A DNA stretch of 30,521 nt from JAILLW01 sp045640525 (GTDB lineage: Bacteria; Bacillota; Clostridia; Lachnospirales; Lachnospiraceae), in contig JAZUFE010000021.1 in the NCBI GenBank assembly GCA_045640525.1, positions 1 to 30,521 of the forward strand, read 5' to 3'. Each line of letters starts with the position of its first letter. Position 1 is the stretch's first letter. The notes below the pieces were generated by a model that was given only the letters and a program-made list of their open reading frames with translations, was not told the origin of the DNA and made no database searches. The position numbers and the translations under genes are program-made. Below are positions 21,837-29,513 of the stretch, piece after piece.

Positions 21837-22106
21837 CTATTCGGCAAAAGTAGTATATCTGCTTGACATTGACAGTTGAGCTTTCTGTTCATCGTATGAT
21901 GCTTTCAACTCAGCGTACTTATCGCAAGTTCCGAAGTTCATTTTGCAATAGGTCGTTACTGCACGAAGAATCAAATTATCGGTTGTGGTCAATGTCGTAA
22001 CTCCGGCAATACCTAAATCGAGCAAAGCTGCTTCGATTAACATATTCAATTCATTGTCATAATCGGCAATCGTAATTCTTAACGCTAATTTAACCAATGC
22101 TAACAT
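21837..22106 (-). CDS. Head-tail connector (gp6/gp15-like) protein, 89 aa
   Basis: This is a helical protein with LKLALRI-type N-terminal helix (MLALVKLALRITIADYDNEL), NMLIEAALLDLGIAGV, and LILRAVTTYCKMNFG. The DxxL...DL pattern and the TYCKxNFG helix are those of phage gp6-like connector proteins (DNA packaging adaptor). The start overlaps the end of the glycosyltransferase gene by 7 nt. It forms the ring under the portal. Confidence 0.83.
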   Translation of the reverse strand: MLALVKLALRITIADYDNELNMLIEAALLDLGIAGVTTLTTTDNLILRAVTTYCKMNFGTCDKYAELKASYDEQKAQLSMSSRYTTFAE

Positions 22107-22714
22107 TTCTTTTCTAACTCCTTGCGATAATCATCAATGCTTGCTATTCTCTTGCCTATGTGTCCTATTTTTAAAGTTCCATCACAATAAATCTTGAATC
22201 CTCTCTGCGTTGCTCTTAAACAAAAACTCAAGTCCTCACCCAATCCAGGCAAAGGCTCAAAACAACTCCGAGAAGTCTTGAATAATTCTTTCAGAACGGA
22301 AACTTTAATCAAACAAAATGCCATTCCGCATCCGGCAATCTCAAAGTAATCTCTGAACACATCCGTCTCATGCTCTGCAAACGCTTCCGTCTCGCCTCGT
22401 TGACCTATCTTGCGATAAATGCAAGGATTGTATGGAGAATGCTTTGTAGTACACATTCCCGTCACAATATCCGCATCATGCTCAATAAGCCTCTCCAATG
22501 CGCTTTTCGGAAATACCATATCTGAATCAATAAACAGCAAATAATCAAATTGATGATTCACTGCAATGATTGAAAGATTATCTCTTGCCGTGTAAACAAG
22601 AGACCCGGTGATAAGTTTTACATGGCACTCGCACGGTTGCCGTAAATAAAGAAGAGACTCCACCGTTTCTGATGGAATCTCTCCTGTGTTTGGTACTCCT
22701 ATTAAAACTTTCAT
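22100..22714 (-). CDS. GT-A family glycosyltransferase, 204 aa (copy 1)
   Basis: The Rossmann-like N-terminus (MKVLIGVPNTGEIPSETVES) and the DSD metal/nucleotide-sugar motif (LLFIDSDMVF, residues 63-65) define a GT-A fold. GEDLSFCLRATQRGFKIYCD near 160-180 is typical of phage-encoded family members. It would transfer a sugar from a nucleotide sugar; the acceptor is unknown. It is a paralogue of 22922-23536: same length, DSD at the same position, same GEDLSFC region. Its location among capsid and connector genes suggests virion protein glycosylation, which is inference. Confidence 0.85.
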   Translation of the reverse strand: MKVLIGVPNTGEIPSETVESLLYLRQPCECHVKLITGSLVYTARDNLSIIAVNHQFDYLLFIDSDMVFPKSALERLIEHDADIVTGMCTTKHSPYNPCIYRKIGQRGETEAFAEHETDVFRDYFEIAGCGMAFCLIKVSVLKELFKTSRSCFEPLPGLGEDLSFCLRATQRGFKIYCDGTLKIGHIGKRIASIDDYRKELEKKC

Positions 22715-22745
22715 ATATTAGCCTCTGTGTGTGAAGTTCGTTGCC

Positions 22746-22925
22746 TTACTTGGTTTTGGCCTTGGTTTTCTTTTCCCTAACGACCTTAACCGGTTCAGAC
22801 TCTTTCTCTTTTTCAACTACGACTTTTTCCATTAAGAATGAATCAAACTTCGCAGTTTCAACTATTTCTCCTCTTTTATGAAGACCTGTGTCATTATAAA
22901 AGGGAACTTTTACCTTAACTTTCAT
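22746..22925 (-). CDS. Small lysine-rich protein between the glycosyltransferases, 59 aa
   Basis: The start is ATG 22925, with GGAGG 6-7 nt upstream. The 59 residues begin MKVKVKVPFYNDTGLHKRGE and end in a Lys/Glu/Val-rich tail (KEKESEPVKVVREKKTKAKT). The N-terminal half looks like a small beta structure. Similar short basic proteins occur beside capsid genes in related phages without known function. Being lysine-rich and lying between two glycosyltransferases, it might be an acceptor or virion decoration; that is speculation. Confidence 0.7.
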   Translation of the reverse strand: MKVKVKVPFYNDTGLHKRGEIVETAKFDSFLMEKVVVEKEKESEPVKVVREKKTKAKTK

Positions 22926-23536
22926 CTTATGCCTCCGGCGTATGCCCTGAAAAAATCTTCGGTGACTATCGAATGCGAAACATGGCCACATTTTACTTGC
23001 GGATCTAAGAAAATCTGATATCCCAATTCCCTTGCTCTGTAACAGAATGATAAATCCTCGCCCACCTTGTTAAGTGGTGAAAAACAATCTCCGTACTTCG
23101 CTAAAACATCAAAAAACACATCAGTTTTCACAAGTGTGCATCCGAAACCGCATCCGGCAACTTCAAATACTTCATTAGGGTAATCGGTACGATTCTCCCA
23201 TACTAAATTCCCTTGTTCGTTCCGTGTGCAATCACTAAATATTACCGGTGTAAACGGCGGAGTCCTTCTGAAACATAGTGCCGTAATAATATCCTTCTCG
23301 GAAGCGAGAAGTCTCTGCAAGGTGTCCGGTGCGAATGTCATATCCGAATCGAACCACATTACATAGTCGGCATCAATCTCAACAGCTTGCTTGGCTAACT
23401 TATTTCTGCTGTCGTAAATCAGCGAACTCATCATAAAACTAACCACACAATCGCCGACCTTATTCAAAGTGGCCAACGACTGTGCGAAAGGTGCTGCAAC
23501 TTGGTCCATACAAGGAACCGCAATTAGAATCTTCAT
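22922..23536 (-). CDS. GT-A family glycosyltransferase, 204 aa (copy 2)
   Basis: The start is set at ATG 23536 (MKILIAVPCMDQ), matching the start of copy 1. The GT-A features are YVMWFDSDMTF (DSD at 63-65), a SRNKLAKQA helix in the SxxRxxLA position and GEDLSFCYRARELGYQIFLD near the end. It is clearly homologous to copy 1, so the pair arose by duplication. It follows the capsid gene directly, with 24 nt between, and is followed by the lysine-rich protein (4 nt overlap). Confidence 0.85.
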   Translation of the reverse strand: MKILIAVPCMDQVAAPFAQSLATLNKVGDCVVSFMMSSLIYDSRNKLAKQAVEIDADYVMWFDSDMTFAPDTLQRLLASEKDIITALCFRRTPPFTPVIFSDCTRNEQGNLVWENRTDYPNEVFEVAGCGFGCTLVKTDVFFDVLAKYGDCFSPLNKVGEDLSFCYRARELGYQIFLDPQVKCGHVSHSIVTEDFFRAYAGGIR

Positions 23537-23560
23537 ACCTCTTACCCCATCTCTCAACTA

Positions 23561-24697
23561 TTATTTCTGAATCTTAACGAATGAATCGGGACCAACAATT
23601 CCGATACCGATATACTGACGTCCAAGGATTCTGATAAGGTCCTTAGTCATATCGGTCTTATCGTCAAACTTAAACTCAATGCCTTCTCCATTAGGCATAT
23701 TAGCAAGTGCGCCCTGACCAAGGTCACCAACGATTGCGTATGTTCCGCCTGTGGTAGCTGCATCGTAAGACTTGATTGTGTTGTTGAATACAACATCAAG
23801 ACCTTCGAAAGGATCAACAGAGAAGTTGTTTTCATACTGAACAGCCTTGAAAGCTGACCATGTAGCCTTGTTCATCATGATAACAGGGTTTGAAGCCTCG
23901 TCTGATAATCTTCCAAGTGCCTTAGCGATAGTGCCAACAGAAAGATTTGCTTCTGTAACAACAGGAACACCAACGGCTGTGGTTGTTGACTGTGTGCCGG
24001 CAGCTTCAATCTTAGCAACCACTTCATCAGCAGCCTTCTTTGCGATACGATATGCCAGTTCATCATAGATATACTGAAGGAATGCTTCTCCACGCATATC
24101 CATTACTTCGTCTGTAATAGGAATCCACTTCTTGATTGACTGAGGAATTATCTCAACAACGCCAAGAACAAGGTTCTCAGGATCAACAGCGTCGCCACCC
24201 TCTGTATGGATTACTGCTCCGGTTGAGCTGATTTCGAAACCAACCTTGAGGTTGCCCTTGAGGTATGCTTTCTTAACTCTTGACATGATGCCTTCTTTTT
24301 CCCATGCTGTCTTAACGATGTCATAAACGACTGTGGGAACAGGAACGGTTCCGTTTGTAGCATTCTCGGTAAGTAACGCTCTACATTCTGCGTCGCTGCC
24401 TGTCTTAATAAAGTTTGCGAATGCATCAGCATATTCTGATGACTTTCTGATTTCCATTAAATCCATTTTTCTTTCCTCCATATGATTTTCAACTGTTACC
24501 TGTGCGGTACCTTCTGCGATTTTCTGCGCAAGTGCGTTTCTTTCTTCAACTTCCTTCAAGATTTCAGCCTTACGAGCCTCGATTGCTTCAACCTCTGCGG
24601 TTAATGCATCAATATCTGCTTCAGGGGCATTCATCTCTTCAGAAATCTGTGTCAGTCTCTGTTCGATGTCTGACATCTGCATTTCCTTAATTTCCAT
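23561..24697 (-). CDS. Major capsid protein, HK97 fold
   Basis: This 378-residue protein has an N-terminal coiled-coil scaffold (delta) domain (about 1-75, MSDIEQRLTQISEEMNAPEA, then EVEAIEARKAEILKEVEER), removed by the protease after assembly, and then the HK97 core: P-domain with EIIPQSIKKWIPITDEVMDM, A-domain with ILGRQYIGIGIVGPDSFVKI at the end. There is no separate scaffold gene, in line with that. GGAGG lies 9 nt before the ATG, which overlaps the protease gene by 11 nt. Confidence 0.95.
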   Translation of the reverse strand: MEIKEMQMSDIEQRLTQISEEMNAPEADIDALTAEVEAIEARKAEILKEVEERNALAQKIAEGTAQVTVENHMEERKMDLMEIRKSSEYADAFANFIKTGSDAECRALLTENATNGTVPVPTVVYDIVKTAWEKEGIMSRVKKAYLKGNLKVGFEISSTGAVIHTEGGDAVDPENLVLGVVEIIPQSIKKWIPITDEVMDMRGEAFLQYIYDELAYRIAKKAADEVVAKIEAAGTQSTTTAVGVPVVTEANLSVGTIAKALGRLSDEASNPVIMMNKATWSAFKAVQYENNFSVDPFEGLDVVFNNTIKSYDAATTGGTYAIVGDLGQGALANMPNGEGIEFKFDDKTDMTKDLIRILGRQYIGIGIVGPDSFVKIQK

Positions 24698-25361
24698 TGA
24701 TTTTTACCTCCAATAGATTCTTTTTGATTCTCTTCTCCAATGCCTCAGCCTTGGCGTTGCGTTCCTCTTCGGCCTTAAGAAGTCTCTCCGCTTCCGCTTT
24801 TGCAATCACTCCGTCGCAAAAACTACGAGCCGAAATTTCAGTCGCATCATTAGCCGGAAGGCTAACTGCTGAAACATCGTATAATTTGCCGATTCGTGTA
24901 ATCGTGCGGAGATAGACCGTTTTGCCATCCTCGGTGCTTTCATCAAGACGGTCTTCATTAACCGTGAATCCGAAAGACATCTTGGATGTATATCCGCCCT
25001 TGATTTCTTCATAGAGCTGTCTGCCTATCGTTGTTCCGCCCAAATCGGCTTCTATTAACAACCCATGTTCGTCACTCGTCAGTGATAAGGTATTGTTACT
25101 AATCCTTGCGAATACTCGACCTTCATGGTCGTACTGCATAATGACATCCGACATATCTGCTTCATCGAATGCGTCAGGAGAAACTTGCTCCCGAACCTCG
25201 TACTCATCAGAACCAAATAATGTGTATGGTTCGTTGTATGTAGTCGCATATCCGCGCACTAAAAAAGCACCCTGTTCGGATGCTTCTTCACTTTCCTTTA
25301 TTTCAAGGACCATATTTCGGTATTGCCTACCGTTTTCAATTTTCTCCAATATTTTGTCCAT
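24687..25361 (-). CDS. Prohead protease (HK97 S78 type)
   Basis: This 224-residue protein has the catalytic histidine in MQYDHEGRVFARI (H79), the serine in YTSKMSFGF (S129), and the LYDVSAVSLPANDATEI segment usual in this family. The C-terminal tail is a charged coiled coil (about 180-220). It cuts the delta domain from the major capsid protein and then itself during maturation. It overlaps the portal gene by 26 nt and the capsid gene by 11 nt. Confidence 0.93.
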   Translation of the reverse strand: MDKILEKIENGRQYRNMVLEIKESEEASEQGAFLVRGYATTYNEPYTLFGSDEYEVREQVSPDAFDEADMSDVIMQYDHEGRVFARISNNTLSLTSDEHGLLIEADLGGTTIGRQLYEEIKGGYTSKMSFGFTVNEDRLDESTEDGKTVYLRTITRIGKLYDVSAVSLPANDATEISARSFCDGVIAKAEAERLLKAEEERNAKAEALEKRIKKNLLEVKINGN

Positions 25362-26550
25362 CTGTTTCTCCTTCTATAACCTTTTGTGCCGGTTCTCTGT
25401 CCTCACCTACGAAGTAATACTCACCACGAATCGGAAGTTTATCTCCCTCCTCTGACGGTAATAACGGGTAATTAAACAACTCTCTAACTTCGTTTATGGT
25501 AATCATGCCTCTGTCACCCAACTGCTGTGCGATGCTTATCTTGGAAGCGACGGGCATATACTGCAATCTGTTCGCCGTTACCAGGATTGAAGAACCCATT
25601 GACTTTTCCTTAACGCTGAATGTCATTTTTGTCATTACTTCCGACAACTGAATCATGAATGGTTCAATTTCACCGTTAAAGAATGAATCAAGTACATCTC
25701 CGCTAGAATTGGGCGTATTATTTATCACATTTTCATTCACGCCGAAATAGTTATACACATTCTTCTGTATGATATCCATCTGCTGAGAATCAATCGTAAA
25801 CGGACTAGCCTTAATCTGCTGAATATTCGTGTATGTGTTCGGGAATAACAGCAATCCGCCACCTTTGGACTCACTTGAAAAGTTTTCTTTCGAAAATCTC
25901 TGTCTTTCCTTGGCCAAATCTTCGGGTTTAGCGAAGTTTGATGCCTGAGCCATGAATCTATATGTTGCAGAAGAACGGACAGCTTCTTTAATGCCCTGAG
26001 ACTGCATATCAATAAGACTGATTGTATTGTTCAGCGCGTTGTTATTAGTCCCGAAAATATCATCTTGGTATTGGAACTTCGTAAGCACTCCGCATCTCTC
26101 CAACTCCATAGCTGCAAACTGCCCATTGTGGAATTGATATCTCAACCAAGGTTTATTTGATTTATCTCTCAAAATAGTGCATCGGTCGGGAAGTACAGTA
26201 AAATATCCGGATATCTCATTAAAGGAATCCAATATCGGAATGATAAACGCCGTATTCTGCATGTCAAGAATCGTTGATGTTCTATACAGAAACTGCGACC
26301 ATGTTTGAAATTCGTTCGGGCCTTGTTTTAGTTTGGTCTGCAATTTGGGCTTAGCAGCTCCCCTGACCTCAACTTTTAATTTTGAAATGTGCCTAGCCTT
26401 TGCATCAATTGCGCTTCTGACCAATTCAGACTCATACAGTTCGCCTCTCCATGTCGTAAATGAAGGTTGATATGCTGTAAGCGTCTGCCACATTCCATTC
26501 AATTCTTTTATTTGCGCTTGCTTTTTAAATATGCTGTCAAATAATCCCAT
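25336..26550 (-). CDS. Portal protein (HK97 type)
   Basis: This 404-residue protein begins MGLFDSIFKKQAQIKELNG and contains YESELVRSAIDAKARHISKL, a VLDMQNTAFIIPILD-like region and NNTPNSSGDVLDSFFNGEIE, then PFMIQLSEVM, which is the wing/crown part of HK97-type portals. Twelve copies form the DNA entry ring of the head. The C-terminal LPIRGEYYFVGEDREPAQKV is conserved in phages of this type. It lies 4 nt after TerL. Confidence 0.93.
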   Translation of the reverse strand: MGLFDSIFKKQAQIKELNGMWQTLTAYQPSFTTWRGELYESELVRSAIDAKARHISKLKVEVRGAAKPKLQTKLKQGPNEFQTWSQFLYRTSTILDMQNTAFIIPILDSFNEISGYFTVLPDRCTILRDKSNKPWLRYQFHNGQFAAMELERCGVLTKFQYQDDIFGTNNNALNNTISLIDMQSQGIKEAVRSSATYRFMAQASNFAKPEDLAKERQRFSKENFSSESKGGGLLLFPNTYTNIQQIKASPFTIDSQQMDIIQKNVYNYFGVNENVINNTPNSSGDVLDSFFNGEIEPFMIQLSEVMTKMTFSVKEKSMGSSILVTANRLQYMPVASKISIAQQLGDRGMITINEVRELFNYPLLPSEEGDKLPIRGEYYFVGEDREPAQKVIEGETDGQNIGEN

Positions 26551-26554
26551 GTTA

Positions 26555-28276
26555 CTAATCCTCGTTCTTAAGTTGTTGTCCTATCTCACCAAACCATTTC
26601 TGTCTGACTGTCATTGCGTCGGCAACGGCTGCCATTCCATCAATGTGATCCTGTTGGTTCAGCTTGACCAACTTTCCTCTGCCTCTCTCTTCAGAGTACT
26701 TAATTGCCGAATTCAAGAAATGAATTTTTAACAACTCATTATCGCCGATGTGGACAACTCCATCTTTCATTAGTCCTTCGAATTCCATCAGTACAGGATA
26801 TAAATTATCGCCCTGATACACATCATCCATGTGGAATCCGTATGCTGACATATCTTGAATCAGATATTGAGCCGAGTATCTATCATAGCCGACTTTCAAC
26901 GGGTATATTTCATATTGCTCAACCAATTGTGCAAACCATTGGAAGCAATCATGATAATCAATAAAGTTATCGCCTGATAATTGAAGCATTCCGTTTTGTG
27001 CGTAAAGGTTATACGGAACCTCATCCCTTGCCGTTGCATCCTGTATCTTTTCCGAAGGTAAAAAGAACTTACAGAACACGTACAGCTCTCCCTTGCGTTC
27101 GATTATTATGCAACAAGCAGTAAGGTCAGTTGTTTGCGACAAATCGATTCCGCCTACGCAGTAACATCCTCTGAAGTCTTCCAGGCTTAAATGCTCACCG
27201 CAAGCCTTATTGACTGATTCAGTGGACAGCCATGCAAGCGAAGAATTCTGTTTTATATTGCAGTATTTAGTCAAGAACTCTGCTTTCTTCGACAGAGAGC
27301 CTTCTGCTACTGCTATCTCTTCAAGCAAATAATCCGTTGTGACTGATACTCCCAAATTCGGGTTCGATTTTCTCAGCTCATTGATGTCGTTCCATTTCTC
27401 AACATCATCAATCATATATAAAAAAGGCAGAAGTCTTTGCTCTTTGGAATCTCCAAGCAAAACCCTCGTGCCTCTCTTAACTAACTCATCATATATTGAA
27501 CCGTTTATATATCCGGCCGTTGAACAACTTAAAAGCAATCCTTCAGGCCGTGCGCCCATACCGGACTTCATAACCTCATACTGCTTCAATCCTTGCTCGC
27601 CTTGCCAAGAAGCAATCTCATCGCATATCGTCAAACTCGGATTAAATCCATCTGACTTCTTTGCACTAAATGCTATCTTCTTGACCGTGCTGTTGGTTAT
27701 TGGAATCAGTAAATCGGTCTGCCGGTGCCGTTCCAAAATAGAATCGTCAACCGTCTTCTTATTATGTGCATCCTTTGACGCTTCTATTTCTTCTTTCTTT
27801 TTCACATATTCAGGATCTAGCGTAACCATCTGCCAAATTTCATTGTAGATAATATCCGCCTGATCTAATTTTGGAGCCAAGCAAAACACTCTCGCTCCAT
27901 ATCCGCCATCTGACAACCAAGTGTATTTACCCTCGCCGGCTGCCAATAATGACTTACCATTTTTTCTTGCTACTATTAGGACTATCTCTCGGAACTGCCG
28001 ATATCCCGTCTTAGGATCTATCAATCCGTGTATGCAACTGATAAATGCTTTTTGCCATAACTCCAATTTGAACTGCCCAGGAGCCAACGGGCCTTCGCAA
28101 TGGAAGCAATGCGTTTCGATATAATCAATCGCGTCGTTTGCTTTCTTTTGGTCGAACAGATATTTCTTCTCTTCCAACCCTTTGACCACCATTTCATAGA
28201 CCAATTCAATCCATTTGCCAACCACGATGGAACCGTTCTTAATTCCTTGGTAGTATTTCAGTATATAATTGTCCAT
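26555..28276 (-). CDS. terL: Large terminase subunit
   Basis: This 573-residue packaging motor has an ATPase domain with Walker A VARKNGKS (about 102-109) and Walker B SLTICDEI (about 214-221), and a C-terminal RNase-H-like nuclease with GGIDLS (D378), KVGYDRY and the late HIDGMAAVADAM acidic motif. It translocates DNA into the prohead and cuts genome units. The start is ATG 28276 directly after a TAA (TAAATG) and has only a weak ribosome binding site, so translation may depend on coupling to upstream coding sequence. No normal small terminase gene precedes it. Confidence 0.94.
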   Translation of the reverse strand: MDNYILKYYQGIKNGSIVVGKWIELVYEMVVKGLEEKKYLFDQKKANDAIDYIETHCFHCEGPLAPGQFKLELWQKAFISCIHGLIDPKTGYRQFREIVLIVARKNGKSLLAAGEGKYTWLSDGGYGARVFCLAPKLDQADIIYNEIWQMVTLDPEYVKKKEEIEASKDAHNKKTVDDSILERHRQTDLLIPITNSTVKKIAFSAKKSDGFNPSLTICDEIASWQGEQGLKQYEVMKSGMGARPEGLLLSCSTAGYINGSIYDELVKRGTRVLLGDSKEQRLLPFLYMIDDVEKWNDINELRKSNPNLGVSVTTDYLLEEIAVAEGSLSKKAEFLTKYCNIKQNSSLAWLSTESVNKACGEHLSLEDFRGCYCVGGIDLSQTTDLTACCIIIERKGELYVFCKFFLPSEKIQDATARDEVPYNLYAQNGMLQLSGDNFIDYHDCFQWFAQLVEQYEIYPLKVGYDRYSAQYLIQDMSAYGFHMDDVYQGDNLYPVLMEFEGLMKDGVVHIGDNELLKIHFLNSAIKYSEERGRGKLVKLNQQDHIDGMAAVADAMTVRQKWFGEIGQQLKNED

Positions 28277-28333
28277 TTAATCATCACTCTCGCCTTCTGT
28301 GTCCAACTTTGGTTAAATGGTTTCTGCTATTGA

Positions 28334-28495
28334 TTAATCGTCGCTCTCGCTTTCTGCAAAATTAGAGTCCACCCCGACGGTCTCCGAGGAGTTATCCACA
28401 ATTTCAAAATAGGGGGCGTCATTATTTTGTGGATAACGTGTATAACTTTTATCATTCGCCCACTCCGACAGCATGACCGTATTGGTCAACCACAT
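28334..28495 (-). CDS. Short acidic ORF in the small-terminase position (possible TerS remnant)
   Basis: An open frame of 53 codons (or 46 from ATG 28474) overlaps the HNH gene end and finishes VDNSSETVGVDSNFAESESD plus D. The composition looks like a real protein tail, not a random frame. The only ribosome-binding-like bases are AAGG 4 nt before ATG 28495. The same last codons recur in the same frame 57 bp further on, ending GESDD at the TerL start. Small terminases usually sit here, with acidic C-termini, so this could be a decayed or shortened one; it is too short for a normal HTH-containing TerS. Confidence 0.42.
   Translation of the reverse strand: MWLTNTVMLSEWANDKSYTRYPQNNDAPYFEIVDNSSETVGVDSNFAESESDD
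28392..28436. promoter_or_regulatory. Two perfect DnaA boxes in inverted orientation
   Basis: TTATCCACA occurs at 28392-28400, and its exact complement TGTGGATAA at 28428-28436, 27 bp apart. Both arms extend to GTTATCCACAA (11 bp), and an inner inverted repeat AAAATA/TATTTT lies between them. Both match the bacterial DnaA-box consensus exactly. Confidence 0.7.
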
Positions 28496-28766
28496 AACGC
28501 CTTGGATTCTGCCGATGCGAACCTAACTTATGCTCTTGAGCGTGGCATTCTCTGCATACCAACTCAAGGTTATTCCAATTCAATGAGATGTCAGGGTTGT
28601 TGATACTCACTTGGTCAATGTATATCTTATGGTGAACTATGTCACCTGGTACATATAATCCTTTGGCCAGGCATCGCTCACACAATCCACCGACTGATGA
28701 TGCATAGGCTTGCCTAGTGTGTTGCCACTGTTTTGATTTGTAGAACTTCTTTGCATACTCTTTCAT
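28452..28766 (-). CDS. HNH endonuclease, 104 aa
   Basis: The start is ATG 28766 (MKEYAKKFYKSKQW), with AGAGG 6 nt before it; the GTG five codons earlier overlaps that site. Zinc ligands come from CERC (C29, C32) and CREC (C71, C74), and the HNH core is IVHHKIYI (H45, H46), WNNLELVCRECHAQEH (N66 and the last histidine). The size is normal for the phage HNH proteins encoded beside terminase; in HK97-like phages this nuclease assists TerL in cutting the genome at cos. It is the first gene of the late operon. Confidence 0.92.
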   Translation of the reverse strand: MKEYAKKFYKSKQWQHTRQAYASSVGGLCERCLAKGLYVPGDIVHHKIYIDQVSINNPDISLNWNNLELVCRECHAQEHKLGSHRQNPRRYVVDQYGHAVGVGE

Positions 28767-28784
28767 GTATTGCCTCTTCACATA

Positions 28785-28985
28785 AGTGCCACCCCTATGA
28801 GAATAAGAATGGCACTCACAGAAGGCTAATATGTTATTGACCGCTTTGGTCGAATAACCTGAAAGGGGATTTCGGCTCGGCTTAATCTCGCACGGTTCCG
28901 ATGCCTACCAATGTGCAACCGATGTTAAGTGTTTTGTAATTATGTCTCATGAACTTACAACTAATCCAGAAGTATGGAATGCCAT
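28785..28985. promoter_or_regulatory. Gene-free late control / packaging region with hairpins
   Basis: The 300-bp gap between the late-regulator gene and the HNH gene has no credible coding frame. It contains an inverted repeat AGTGCCA/TGGCACT (28785-28791, 28810-28816) directly before the HNH ribosome binding site, and a hairpin GTTATT-GACC/GGTC-AATAAC (28833-28858). It also has a TTGTAA/TTACAA inverted repeat (28934-28939, 28955-28960) with a CATAAT-like -10 (minus strand, 28944-28939). It is the natural place for the activated late promoter and for the cos or pac site; which element is which is inferred, not seen. Confidence 0.5.
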
Positions 28986-29023
28986 AAAAAAATAGACCAT
29001 AGGCGTTGACTCCTTTGGTCTAT
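28986..29023 (-). terminator. Intrinsic terminator at the end of the early operon
   Basis: On the minus strand, ATAGACCA (29023-29016) pairs with TGGTCTAT (28999-28992), and the stem continues by AGG/CCT after one mismatch. Seven T residues follow (28992-28986). It lies 43 bp after the stop of the last early gene and separates early from late transcription. Confidence 0.92.
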
Positions 29024-29066
29024 CTTCATTATCCATCCTATATTATTTCATACTTCTTATCTGCAT

Positions 29067-29513
29067 TCAACTGCAATGGTCTGCAAACTTTAACAAAATG
29101 CAACCATAACTTTCGAGGGCATCTTCCCGAAGGTAATACAGTTTGCGCTCTGACATATGCATAATTGAGATTAGGTCAAGCATATGAATTCCATTTAGAT
29201 AGTAGTTGATTATGAATGTTCTGCTGTCCTCATCTTCCATCTTTTTGATGATCATGTAAGCATCCGTCTTCAAGGTATCAAGCTGTGCAAGTGCCTCCTC
29301 AATCTCCATTTCCTTTTCGATAGCATCCGCCATAGCGATTTCCATGTAATTCTGCGGAGAGGTTTGCACCTTGTCTTTATCATACCGGATTGCTCCAACA
29401 CCTTCTGCTTGGTACTTCAACGCTTCAATCTCCATACGCTTTGAATTGATACTGCATACTAAGTTTTTAATGACCTCTAAATGCTTGAGTCCTTCTTCTT
29501 GGTTATGTGTCAT
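29067..29513 (-). CDS. Late-gene regulator-like protein (sigma-70 region 4 / ArpU-DUF1492 type), 148 aa
   Basis: The first 100 residues are helical with an acidic EKEMEIEEALAQLDTLKTDA coiled coil. The C-terminal part (about 96-140), FIINYYLNGIHMLDLISIMH, then MSERKLYYLREDALESYG, is an HTH like sigma-70 region 4, as in RinA/ArpU/DUF1492 proteins that switch on late genes in Bacillota phages. It is the last early gene, next to the terminator and the late control region, the classical location. The start overlaps the glycosyltransferase end by 11 nt. Confidence 0.82.
   Translation of the reverse strand: MTHNQEEGLKHLEVIKNLVCSINSKRMEIEALKYQAEGVGAIRYDKDKVQTSPQNYMEIAMADAIEKEMEIEEALAQLDTLKTDAYMIIKKMEDEDSRTFIINYYLNGIHMLDLISIMHMSERKLYYLREDALESYGCILLKFADHCS

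Noticed and set aside
28330..28455. A 42-codon frame starting at the HNH stop (ATGATAAAAG)
   Set aside because: Its translation is basic and irregular, while the overlapping frame gives a natural acidic protein tail with a duplicated ending; that frame was kept instead.
28880..28925. A tRNA on the minus strand in the late control region
   Set aside because: A TGGTAGGC stretch resembles a D-arm, but no anticodon stem, T-arm or acceptor pairing could be built around it.
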